From Bacteroidota bacterium (lineage in GTDB: Bacteria > Bacteroidota > Rhodothermia > Rhodothermales > Rubricoccaceae), in the NCBI GenBank assembly GCA_022564455.1, contig JADFLK010000012.1, positions 1 to 13,030 on the forward strand: 13,030 bases of DNA, read 5' to 3'. Both the position numbers and the translations under genes were made by a program. Shown piece after piece: positions 1 to 6,222 of this stretch. How positions within the stretch are numbered: the stretch's first letter is position 1; every line of letters begins with the position of its first letter. The notes under the pieces are model-generated. The model searched no databases, had not been told where the DNA came from, and saw nothing but the letters and a program-made list of their open reading frames with translations.

Positions 1-86
1 TCTTCCAACGGAACCTTAATGAGATCCTCGAAGACATCGTTCATGTCCTCAGAGAACGGCATTAGTACAAATGCACAAGGTTTCAT
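1..86 (-). CDS. N-terminus of an MPF-motif (TIR-like / deoxyribosyltransferase-like) protein, partial
   Basis: Reading on the minus strand from the ATG at 86-84, 28 codons remain open to the window edge, so only the N-terminus is present. The product starts with a hydrophobic beta strand running into AFVLMPFSED and then an amphipathic helix (FEDLIKVPLE). A strand ending in MPF or MPFS, followed by an acidic helix, is characteristic of a large group of bacterial proteins with a TIR-like or nucleoside-deoxyribosyltransferase-like Rossmannoid fold; many are predicted nucleotide-processing effectors in anti-phage or signalling modules. A sigma70-like promoter lies 30 bases upstream (116-143), supporting this strand and start. 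The two other open frames across this segment lack any recognisable motif. The gene is divergent from nothing visible and sits 186 bp downstream of the LytTR regulator on the same strand. That it is a gene is fairly likely; the family call rests on one short motif. Confidence 0.5.
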   Translation of the reverse strand, partial: MKPCAFVLMPFSEDMNDVFEDLIKVPLE

Positions 87-115
87 TGGGCTCTTCGAAA
101 GTGTCAGGAACACGA

Positions 116-143
116 ATAATACACCTGCCTCCGTGGATTCCAA
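116..143 (-). promoter_or_regulatory. Sigma70-like promoter for the MPF-motif gene
   Basis: On the minus strand TTGGAA (143-138) is followed after 16 bases by TATTAT (121-116). These match the -35 and -10 consensus at 4 of 6 and 5 of 6 positions. Transcription would start about 20-25 bases before the ATG at 86. This is pattern recognition only; the spacing and position fit. Confidence 0.45.
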
Positions 144-272
144 GAGGCTGTTGGGATGAATGCGCTAGCTAGGTAGCACAATCATGATTAACGACCGTAC
201 GCGCTGAATTCCCATAACTCGCACCCAGCAAGTAGACGAATACACGTACATCAAGTCGGCAATCGTGGTGTT

Positions 273-1085
273 TCAAGACTGCTCTTTCTCGAGCCCATCC
301 AACCCGAGCCTCGACGCCAGGTCATCCCTGCGTTGTCGGCTAACCCGCAGCCGCTTCCCGTCTGACAGCCGCACAGCGTAGTCGCCGCCCGAGGCGGTGA
401 GGAGAGCTTCCACCCGGTCCAGTTGGACGATGGTGGAGCGGTGGATGCGGAAGAACCGGGCGGGGTCGAGGCGTTCCTCCAGGTTCTGCATCCGCTCCCG
501 AATGACGTACGTCTTTTCACCAACATGGAGTTCGGCATAAGCGCCGTCGGCGGCGATGAAGTCGATTTGTTCGACAGGCACCACACGGACCTGCCCGCGC
601 ATCTCCACCGCGATACGCTCGAGGTAGCCTGCCTTTGCCGCAGGCTCCGGTGCGCCTGACTGTCTTCCCTGGAGAAGCGTCAACAGACTCTCCTGGAGAT
701 CGCCTACCTTGCGTAGGCGGATCGTGGTTCGGGCGCGCCGGAGCGCTAGAAAAAAACGCTCGTCCTCAAACGGTTTCAGGAGGTAGTCAAGTGCAGCCAT
801 CTCGAATGCCGCCAGAGCATGCTGGTCGTATGCCGTCACAAATACCGTAACCGGCATGTTCTCAGGACCGACCTCACGCACCACGTCGAGGCCGGTGAGG
901 CCGGGCATCTGAACGTCGAGGAATACGAGGTCAGGCTGATTCACCCGAATTGCTTTGACGGCGGCTTTACCGCTGTCTGAGGTCTCGACGATCTCGACGT
1001 CTTCCACCTGCTCCAATAAATCGAGGAGACGTTGCCGAGCGAGCGGCTCGTCATCCACAATCAGAACACGGAGCGTATCGGACAT
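273..1085 (-). CDS. LytTR-family response regulator
   Basis: A 270-residue two-component response regulator of the LytR/AlgR class, expected to bind DNA in the cytoplasm once phosphorylated. The receiver domain spans about residues 5-120 and has the acidic pair D11-D12, the phospho-acceptor D57 (in FLDVQMPG), T84 and K104 (in LLKPF). A short linker follows, then a LytTR DNA-binding domain at about 155-258, with VEQIDFIAADGAY, FFRIHRSTIV and the closing VSRQRRDDL. The length is normal for the family. The ATG at 1085 shares its A with the TGA stop of the upstream histidine kinase (TGATG), so translation is probably coupled, and the kinase is the obvious phosphodonor. The target genes cannot be told from the sequence. 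The kinase-regulator pair forms a two-gene operon, and no clear terminator is seen after the stop. Confidence 0.95.
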   Translation of the reverse strand: MSDTLRVLIVDDEPLARQRLLDLLEQVEDVEIVETSDSGKAAVKAIRVNQPDLVFLDVQMPGLTGLDVVREVGPENMPVTVFVTAYDQHALAAFEMAALDYLLKPFEDERFFLALRRARTTIRLRKVGDLQESLLTLLQGRQSGAPEPAAKAGYLERIAVEMRGQVRVVPVEQIDFIAADGAYAELHVGEKTYVIRERMQNLEERLDPARFFRIHRSTIVQLDRVEALLTASGGDYAVRLSDGKRLRVSRQRRDDLASRLGLDGLEKEQS

Positions 1086-2263
1086 CAGGCCACCGAGGAA
1101 TCATCATCGACACCCACCGTGCGGAGGTCGCCGGCGGTGTGGTAGGGGAGGGTTATCACAGCGAGCAGGCCACCACCCTCGGCAGGTTCGAGAACGAGGC
1201 GGCCTGTATCGCCATACATCCCTTCGAGGCGCTCGCGCGTGTTGCGGAGGCCGACACCGTTCTTACGTAGCGGCATCTCGGGGTCGATGCCAGGGCCGTT
1301 GTCACGCACGTTCAGGATCAGGTCGTTCCCATCTCTTCGCGCTCCGATGACGATACGGCCTCCGTCTTCCAGGCCACTCACGCCGTGCTCGATGGCGTTT
1401 TCTACCAGCGGCTGGAGGATCAGATTGGGTACCAGAGCATCCAGAAGGTTGGAGGGCACCTCCTCTACAACTTCAAGCCTGCCTTGAAAGCGGACCTGCT
1501 GGATGTCGAGGTAGTCGCGGAGGAACTGAAGTTCATCGCGGAGGGGCACCTCCTGCGCTGAAGCAGTGTCGAGCGTGTGGCGTAGCAGGGTGCTCAACTT
1601 CGCAATCATCCGCCGGACACCGGTGGGGTCGCGCTCTACCAATGCACTGACGGCGTGGAGGGTATTAAAAAGAAAGTGGGGATTGAGCTGCATGCGCAGT
1701 GCAGACAGACGAGCCTCGGCGAGTTGAGCGGTGAGGCGTGCGGCTTCTCGCTGCCGTTCGCGCAGCCGAAAGAAATAGTCGCGCGCAAACCCTGCCGACA
1801 ACACGGCCAGATAGACAATCAGTTCGTCGAGGAACTGAAGGTGCTTGAGTGCAAAGACGGGGTTGAGGTGCCCCGGTCCTCGTCCGAAGCGGCCTCCACG
1901 CGGGCCCATAGTGTGTTGGATGATCATCGGACGCAGGATCATCAGGCGCACGACCTCGAACAGTGCGGCAACCACCAACGCAATGGCGAGATGCAGCACG
2001 ATGCGCTGCGCCAGCGAGTTGCGTTCGAGGGGGAAGCGTCTGGCCAGCCAGAAGACCAGCGGTGTGAGCAGCACCCAGAACCCGTACTCGATAAGCGTCA
2101 TCCACAACTCCGGCGTCGCAAGCCCTTCCGGCCCGCGGGGGTCCAGTGATCTCCGAACGAGCGTCAGTGCGCCCAGCAACGTCCAGAACCCGAGAACAAC
2201 GGCAATCTCCGCTGCGCGGGATTGAGATTGGGTGGATGATTGGGGTTGGAGGGCGGACGTCAA
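1085..2263 (-). CDS. LytS/YehU-type sensor histidine kinase
   Basis: A 392-residue membrane sensor kinase that should phosphorylate the adjacent LytTR regulator. Four hydrophobic segments can be seen at about residues 19-36, 56-74, 87-110 and 146-165, followed by a basic, coiled-coil-like linker (about 166-190). The His_kinase (PF06580) motif LNPHFLFNTLHAV carries the phospho-acceptor H196. The ATPase domain shows an N box (QPLVENAIEHGV, N289), a G1 box (DNGPGID, D321) and a G2 box (GVGLRNTRERL, 336-346). There is no extracellular ligand-binding domain, so the signal is probably sensed within the membrane segments. The start is a TTG at 2263-2261: an in-frame TGA lies six bases upstream of it and the first in-frame ATG (residue 55) would remove a membrane segment. 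No Shine-Dalgarno is evident. The signal sensed is unknown. Confidence 0.93.
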   Translation of the reverse strand: MTSALQPQSSTQSQSRAAEIAVVLGFWTLLGALTLVRRSLDPRGPEGLATPELWMTLIEYGFWVLLTPLVFWLARRFPLERNSLAQRIVLHLAIALVVAALFEVVRLMILRPMIIQHTMGPRGGRFGRGPGHLNPVFALKHLQFLDELIVYLAVLSAGFARDYFFRLRERQREAARLTAQLAEARLSALRMQLNPHFLFNTLHAVSALVERDPTGVRRMIAKLSTLLRHTLDTASAQEVPLRDELQFLRDYLDIQQVRFQGRLEVVEEVPSNLLDALVPNLILQPLVENAIEHGVSGLEDGGRIVIGARRDGNDLILNVRDNGPGIDPEMPLRKNGVGLRNTRERLEGMYGDTGRLVLEPAEGGGLLAVITLPYHTAGDLRTVGVDDDSSVA

Positions 2264-2414
2264 AATTCATTCGTAAGACTCTCGGAATGTACCCGGAACG
2301 TGCAGTCAGGATCGCTCATTCATGCCGTGGCCTGTGCAGTCCATGTCACCTGCGTGCATCTCATCGTTATGAACAGTGAGGAGGCCGCGGCAGGCCCGCC
2401 TTTTTCTTAGTGAG

Positions 2415-2445
2415 TTTGCATATACCTGCAAAGGTGCTAAATTTT
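2415..2445 (+). promoter_or_regulatory. Bacteroidota-type promoter (TTTG / TAnnTTTG) for the peroxidase gene
   Basis: TTTG at 2415-2418 is followed after 19 bases by TAAATTTT at 2438-2445. This matches the known Bacteroidota primary-sigma pattern (-33 TTTG, -7 TAnnTTTG) except for the last base. Transcription would begin near 2452, giving a leader of about 75 bases before the ATG at 2527. The -33 element is the left arm of a TTTGCA...TGCAAA dyad (2415-2420 and 2427-2432), and the -7 element lies inside an AGGTG...CACCT dyad (2432-2436 and 2447-2451). A regulator could therefore overlap it. No experimental support is available. Confidence 0.45.
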
Positions 2446-2526
2446 TCACCTGATGACTCCTGAACGATATCAGAATCTGAAACGCAGTCGCGTTTGACCC
2501 ATACGGCTTCGCTATCTCCCCTGCTC

Positions 2527-3633
2527 ATGATTCGGTTCGCTACGTTTTTCGTTCTCGCTGCTGTCCTGCTCTTGACGGCTTTTAGGCTGCGGCTGTATGA
2601 CAGCACGGAGCCTGTTCTTCCCGAGACACCGTATAATTACGCGAACATCGCGTTGCCGAGCCACATCACGGTGGCAACAAGCAGGTTAGCGGACAATACG
2701 CCGGCCAATAACGAGATCACAGATGCCGGCGCTACGCTTGGCCGGGTTCTGTTCTACGACAAGCGCCTCTCGCTGAACCAGACTGTGGCCTGTGCTTCGT
2801 GTCACCATCAGGATCACGGTTTCGCCGATACGACCAGCTTCAGCACGGGATTCGACGGCGAGAAGACGGAGCGCAACGCGATGTCGCTGGCGTTCGGGCG
2901 CTTTTATCAGCCCGGCCGTTTCTTTTGGGATGAGCGCGCCGAGACGCTGGAAGAGCAAACCCTGATACCCATCCAGGATCCCATTGAGATGGGGATGACA
3001 TTGGAAGGGGTTGTGGCTCGCCTCAATGCCACGAACTTCTACCCAGCCCTCTTTGCGGATGCGTTCGGAACGCAGGAGATCACGCCCGGTCGGATGTCCC
3101 GCGCACTTTCACAGTTCGTCCGATCCATCGTAGCACCGAACTCGCGGTACGACCAGGAGCGTGCCTACCAGGGCGGGCGAACGGGCCAACGATTGCCCAA
3201 CTTTACCTCACAGGAGAATCGAGGGCTTCAGTTGTTTTTCGGCCCGGCTCGGTGCAGCGAATGCCACGGCGGCGACCTTCAGATTACCGACCGGCCGTTC
3301 AGTAACGGCCTGGATGCCTTCCCAACCGACAGAGGCGTGAGGTTTGGATTGTTCAAAGTGGGCTCGCTCCGCAACATCGAACTCACCTCGCCTTACATGC
3401 ACGACGGCCGCTTTGAGACGCTGGAGGAGGTAGTGGAGCACTACGACAGCGAGATCCAGCCAAGTCCGGCTCTGTTTGTTAGCCTACGCGATACAAACGG
3501 ACAGCCCGTGCGGCTAAATCTCTCCGAAAAAGACAGCGGCGCTATTGTGGCTTTTCTGAAGACGCTCACGGATGAAACGTTGGCGACGGACGAGCGCTGG
3601 TCGAATCCATTTTCGGTTTCGGAAGGGGAGTAG
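2527..3633 (+). CDS. Diheme cytochrome c peroxidase / MauG-family protein
   Basis: A 368-residue periplasmic diheme c-type cytochrome. In this family two covalent hemes take electrons from small donors to reduce hydrogen peroxide (cytochrome c peroxidase) or oxidise a protein substrate (MauG). An N-terminal hydrophobic segment (residues 3-19) acts as a signal anchor; there is no lipobox cysteine. Two CXXCH heme sites are present, C89-A-S-C92-H93 and C243-S-E-C246-H247. The family blocks FFWDERAETLEEQ (132-144) and TSPYMHDGRFETLEEVVEHY (287-306) are intact; the latter carries M291, a likely axial heme ligand as in peroxidases (MauG uses Tyr), so peroxidase is favoured. The frame could also start at a TTG at 2494, but the ATG at 2527 sits directly before the hydrophobic segment and is preferred. 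It is divergent from the histidine kinase. The physiological donor and substrate are unknown. Confidence 0.93.
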   Translation: MIRFATFFVLAAVLLLTAFRLRLYDSTEPVLPETPYNYANIALPSHITVATSRLADNTPANNEITDAGATLGRVLFYDKRLSLNQTVACASCHHQDHGFADTTSFSTGFDGEKTERNAMSLAFGRFYQPGRFFWDERAETLEEQTLIPIQDPIEMGMTLEGVVARLNATNFYPALFADAFGTQEITPGRMSRALSQFVRSIVAPNSRYDQERAYQGGRTGQRLPNFTSQENRGLQLFFGPARCSECHGGDLQITDRPFSNGLDAFPTDRGVRFGLFKVGSLRNIELTSPYMHDGRFETLEEVVEHYDSEIQPSPALFVSLRDTNGQPVRLNLSEKDSGAIVAFLKTLTDETLATDERWSNPFSVSEGE

Positions 3634-3666
3634 GCCGTTGGGAAAGACGGTTGTGGCAGGGTTAAT

Positions 3667-3693
3667 CGTGTCATAGATGTAGTTCGTGACACG
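3667..3693. promoter_or_regulatory. 7-bp inverted repeat, candidate operator
   Basis: CGTGTCA (3667-3673) and TGACACG (3687-3693) form a perfect dyad with a 13-base centre, downstream of the peroxidase gene and upstream of the Spy-like gene. The half-site spacing (20 bp, about two helical turns) suits a dimeric regulator. No family can be assigned. Confidence 0.3.
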
Positions 3694-3727
3694 CATGTGC
3701 AACTCGCCTCGATACACGGATCTAACA

Positions 3728-3741
3728 CGACAGGCATGTCG
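3728..3741. repeat. Short tight hairpin CGACA-GGCA-TGTCG
   Basis: A 5-bp perfect stem with a 4-base loop in the leader region of the Spy-like gene. It has no T tract, so it is not an obvious terminator. On its own it is weak evidence of function; it is listed because it is one of three dyads within 113 bases. Confidence 0.25.
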
Positions 3742-3758
3742 AATAAGGCGCAGAACAC

Positions 3759-3785
3759 GCCGCCGGGAAGTACGGCGGCCCTTTC
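3759..3785 (+). terminator. GC-rich hairpin between the peroxidase and Spy-like genes
   Basis: GCCGCCG (3759-3765) pairs perfectly with CGGCGGC (3773-3779) across the loop GGAAGTA and is followed by CCTTTC. The stem is strong but the T run is only three bases. It could be a weak terminator for the peroxidase transcript, or an attenuator-like structure in the leader of the Spy-like gene, whose ATG is 36 bases further on. Confidence 0.4.
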
Positions 3786-3815
3786 ACGTCCCTCCGGACA
3801 TAAACCCCTTTTCCC

Positions 3816-4472
3816 ATGAACACGAACCAATCAAGCAGCGCCTTCCGGCGCCTGGTCACAGCTATGGCCGTTTTTACACTTTTTGCTCTGGCGGCCAGTG
3901 TCGCCAATGCCCAGCAGCCGGGTCACCAGGCCCGCATGGCCGAACATGCTGAGCACATGGTTTCCAACCTCAGACAGGAACTAAACCTGACGGCCGCCCA
4001 AGTTGAGCTCTTTGAAAAGAGCATCGCTTCTGGTCCGCAGCCTGGTGCTCTCTGGAGCCTGGCCGCCGAACTGGAACCGACGCTGACGGATGCGCAGAAA
4101 GTGCTTCTGTTTACACGTCCGGAGCGTCTACAGCGGGATGGACGCCACGACCGTGCTGAGCGTCACGATGCGGAGCGACAGGCGCGAGATAATGCCCTGG
4201 GTCTGTCGGATCAGCAAAGCCGACAGATGGATGATCTCCACGAGCGTCACGAAGCAGAACGTGAACGGACGCACGAGCAGATGCGTCGGAGCATGGGCGA
4301 GCGCCCTGAACCTGGCGAGATGCCTGCTGACGTCGCCGCCATTCTGACGCCTGGCCAGCGAGAGATCGTAGAAGTCTTCCATGCGCTGCGTGGACGGATG
4401 CATGGTCCACCAATGCGTGGCGGCAGAGGCGCACACGGAATCGGGGATGGTGGTCGCCGCAGAGGTCGTTGA
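3816..4472 (+). CDS. Spy/CpxP-like LTxxQ periplasmic protein
   Basis: A 218-residue exported protein. A basic N-terminus (RR at 11-12) and a hydrophobic core end in an Ala-rich signal-peptidase site, with likely cleavage after ANA (32|33). The mature part is almost entirely predicted helix, very rich in Arg, His, Glu, Gln and Met, with repeated LTxxQ-type motifs: LNLTAAQ (56-62), LTDAQ (90-94), LGLSDQQ (128-134) and LTPGQ (177-181). This motif defines the Spy/CpxP superfamily, whose members are periplasmic chaperones or envelope-stress and metal-response proteins. The C-terminus (about 193-218) is a Gly/Arg/His-rich tail that could bind metal or nucleic acid, but that is a guess. No sigma factor or metal-efflux gene is adjacent. 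The ATG at 3816 follows no clear Shine-Dalgarno. Low sequence conservation in this family limits the call to fold level. Confidence 0.75.
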   Translation: MNTNQSSSAFRRLVTAMAVFTLFALAASVANAQQPGHQARMAEHAEHMVSNLRQELNLTAAQVELFEKSIASGPQPGALWSLAAELEPTLTDAQKVLLFTRPERLQRDGRHDRAERHDAERQARDNALGLSDQQSRQMDDLHERHEAERERTHEQMRRSMGERPEPGEMPADVAAILTPGQREIVEVFHALRGRMHGPPMRGGRGAHGIGDGGRRRGR

Positions 4473-4505
4473 CGCGGCCCGGACCCAAAAACAATATCGA
4501 GCGAG

Positions 4506-5045
4506 TTGCTTGTCGATGGCGTTCTTCTCAAAGCCTACCGTGAGGTCGTGAAGCTCCCGGATGGCGGCGAATCCGTGCGCGAGTGGATCGACCACCCGGG
4601 CGCCTCGGCGATGGTGCCGCTGTTCCCGGACGGCTCCACGATCCTTATCCGCCAGTACCGCTATGGGCCTGGGCGCGAGTTCCTGGAAGTTCTCGCAGGC
4701 AAACTCGATATCCCCGGAGAATCTCCTGAGGCCGTTGCCGTGCGTGAGTTGGAGCAAGAGATTGGCTACACCGCTGCGAGTCTGGTGAAAGTGGGAGAGA
4801 CGTATCCGTGCATCGGCTACGCCAACGAGGTCATTCACCTGTTTCTGGCTGAAGACCTCACGCCATGTGAGCAGGCCACGGAGGCCGACGAGTTCGTCGT
4901 CCCCGTTCGCATGCCCTTCGCTGAGGCCGTGCGGATGGCTCGCGTCGGCGAGATCCTGGACGCTAAAAGCACGGTCGCACTTCTCCTCACACAGGCTTTT
5001 CTGGACAGACGGGATTCCGATGACATCGCACCGATTTCACGCTGA
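4506..5045 (+). CDS. NUDIX hydrolase, ADP-ribose pyrophosphatase type
   Basis: A protein of about 179 residues that should cleave a nucleoside-diphosphate-linked substrate such as ADP-ribose or an ADP-sugar. Family features are an N-terminal strand region ending in the substrate-side block HPGASAMVPLF (30-40), IRQYRYG (48-54), and the NUDIX box from G65 to Y88 containing E72, R80, E81, E85 and G87. The box is unusual: six rather than five residues separate G65 from E72, and the first Glu of the usual REUxEExGU core is Gln (Q84). The start is uncertain. TTG at 4506 is the first accepted start codon, yet the in-frame codons back to the preceding gene's stop (4470-4472) read like a plausible N-terminus (KTISSE before LLVDG), so a rarer start such as the ATA at 4494 is possible. 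No Shine-Dalgarno is visible. The true substrate cannot be told. Confidence 0.88.
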   Translation: MLVDGVLLKAYREVVKLPDGGESVREWIDHPGASAMVPLFPDGSTILIRQYRYGPGREFLEVLAGKLDIPGESPEAVAVRELEQEIGYTAASLVKVGETYPCIGYANEVIHLFLAEDLTPCEQATEADEFVVPVRMPFAEAVRMARVGEILDAKSTVALLLTQAFLDRRDSDDIAPISR

Positions 5046-5148
5046 TTACCGAGTTTGAGGCGTTTCAGACTTTGTTGAGCCCAATGGGGTGTTCGTAACT
5101 TCAGTAATCTGTGCAACTCGCACATTTTCAGCCGAAACCGCGCAACCC

Positions 5149-5580
5149 ATGTTGTTCACCCTACTCGTCGTTGTAATTCTTATCGTGGCCGTTCTCTTGT
5201 CGCTCGTCGTTTTGTTGCAGAGCGGGCAGGGTGGCGGGCTCGCCGGTATCGCTTCCGGTGGGCAGGCCCAGCAGATTCTTGGCGCTCGCCAGGCCCCCGA
5301 TTTTCTGGAGAAGGCATCCTGGGTGCTCGGCGGCGGCCTCCTCTTCCTGTGCTTCATCGCTCCGTTTACGATCAGCAGCGAGCGCCAGCAGCGCAGCATC
5401 CTGCAGGAGAACGCGGCCGATGCGCCGATAGAGGCTCCAGCATTGCCGAGCACTGCGGTTGAAGGTGCTCCGGCTGAAGGTGCCACCTCGGAAGGAACGC
5501 CTGCCCCGGCCGGTGGCAGCGATGGTGCGGCAGCGCCGGCTGAAGGTGGTGGCGATGCCCCGGAGACGGCGACGGAATAA
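5149..5580 (+). CDS. secG: SecG, preprotein translocase subunit
   Basis: A 143-residue subunit of the SecYEG protein-export channel in the cytoplasmic membrane; it assists the SecA-driven cycle. Two membrane segments lie at about residues 2-23 and 55-74, joined by the conserved loop LLQSGQGGGLAG (22-33) and a GAR motif (45-47) before the second segment. After residue 76 comes a charged stretch and then a low-complexity Ala/Pro/Glu/Gly tail of about 55 residues, common in SecG of this lineage and presumably disordered. The ATG at 5149 starts directly at the first membrane segment; an in-frame GTG at 5089 would add 20 residues with no family counterpart. It lies 103 bases after the NUDIX gene and is followed by a strong terminator. 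A partial TTTG / TAnnTTTG-like match (TTTG at 5072-5075, TAACTTCA at 5097-5104) could be its own promoter, but this is weak. Confidence 0.93.
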   Translation: MLFTLLVVVILIVAVLLSLVVLLQSGQGGGLAGIASGGQAQQILGARQAPDFLEKASWVLGGGLLFLCFIAPFTISSERQQRSILQENAADAPIEAPALPSTAVEGAPAEGATSEGTPAPAGGSDGAAAPAEGGGDAPETATE

Positions 5581-5603
5581 CCCGGAGCAAGCCAACGATC
5601 TGC

Positions 5604-5636
5604 ACGGCGCGTCCCCAATCGGGCGCGCCGTTTTCT
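5604..5636 (+). terminator. Rho-independent terminator after secG
   Basis: ACGGCGCG (5604-5611) pairs perfectly with CGCGCCGT (5624-5631). The inner CCC/GGG can extend the stem past a bulged base, and TTTTCT follows. It lies 23 bases after the secG stop and closes the plus-strand run of genes before the convergent rnpB gene. Confidence 0.8.
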
Positions 5637-5696
5637 GTTGGGGTGAATTGCCATTCGCCCGACGATGCGACGCTGGCAGCCACGCCAGGAAATGGT

Positions 5697-5727
5697 CCCG
5701 CCCCCGCTCGGTATGAGCAGGGGCGGG
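5697..5727 (-). terminator. Terminator-like hairpin downstream of rnpB
   Basis: In the minus-strand RNA the segment 5727-5715 pairs with 5709-5697 as a 13-bp stem (12 Watson-Crick pairs and one G-U) with a 5-base loop. It starts 14 bases past the mature 3' end of the RNase P RNA. The following bases, ACCATTT, give only a short U run, so the release signal is weak, but the position and strength of the stem fit a terminator. Confidence 0.65.
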
Positions 5728-5741
5728 GCAGAATGGCGACA

Positions 5742-6152
5742 CGTGCCGGTCTGTAAGCCGAATTCTGTGCATCCGGGGCAGCCGTCGCCGTGCTGCTCCC
5801 GGAGCGATCATCATCTATCTGGGATCCCGCTTGCGCGGGACCTCTAGCGGCCTACCCACGTCCTCGGGCGGGCAGCCCTCAGGCGGACGCTTACATGGCC
5901 TTGCACCCCGCGAGGTTTGCCTGGCCGCTCCCGTTACCGGAAACGCCGGTGGGCTCTTACCCCACCATTTCAACCATCACCTGTGTCCCGCATATCGCAA
6001 GCGAAATGCAGGGCCATCGGCTGGAATGCTTTCTGTTGCACGTGCTGTCATCCCGCGAACGGGAAGCCCCCGATGTTATCGGGGCACGGCGCCCTGTGGT
6101 GTTCGGACTTTCCTCCCCGCAACGAGTGCGGAGCGATGATCCGACCGGCACG
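5742..6152 (-). ncRNA. rnpB: RNase P RNA, bacterial type A
   Basis: This is the catalytic RNA that removes 5' leaders from precursor tRNAs. Read on the minus strand, the conserved blocks occur in order: GAGGAAAGTCCGAACACC (6115-6098, 5' half of P4), GGTAAGAGCCCACC (P11/P12 region, near 5948-5964), GGTAGGCCGCTAGAGG (5856-5841), AGATAGATGATGATC (near 5808-5822), and ACAGAATTCGGCTTACAGACC (ending near 5748, 3' half of P4). The ends are set by helix P1: CGTGCCGGTC at the 5' end (6152-6143) pairs perfectly with GACCGGCACG at the 3' end (5751-5742), so the RNA is about 411 nt, give or take a few bases. It begins 70 bases after the stop of the DUF164 gene on the same strand and may be co-transcribed with it or have a promoter in that gap. 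Several open frames cross this RNA and are not genes. Confidence 0.96.
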
Positions 6153-6222
6153 CAATCTGGTTCGTGAACGAGCTTGTGAGAAGACGATGTGGCGGGCAGG
6201 ATACCAAGAACCCGGCCTGCCG

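Noticed and set aside
1..159. Plus-strand open frames at the left edge
   Set aside because: One reads a short helix-like tail and another a Ser/Asn-rich peptide, but neither has a motif, while the minus strand has a start, a promoter and the MPF motif.
1665..2270. Overlapping minus-strand frame starting with ATG at 2270
   Set aside because: It is a frame-shifted reading of the histidine kinase; the kinase frame carries four membrane segments and all catalytic boxes.
2367..2606. 79-codon minus-strand frame over the peroxidase promoter region
   Set aside because: It overlaps the peroxidase signal anchor and its promoter, is Ser/Lys/Arg-rich and has no recognised motif.
4128..4838. Minus-strand open frame of 236 codons opposite the Spy-like and NUDIX genes
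   Set aside because: It spans two genes with clear family motifs on the plus strand and has no motif of its own.
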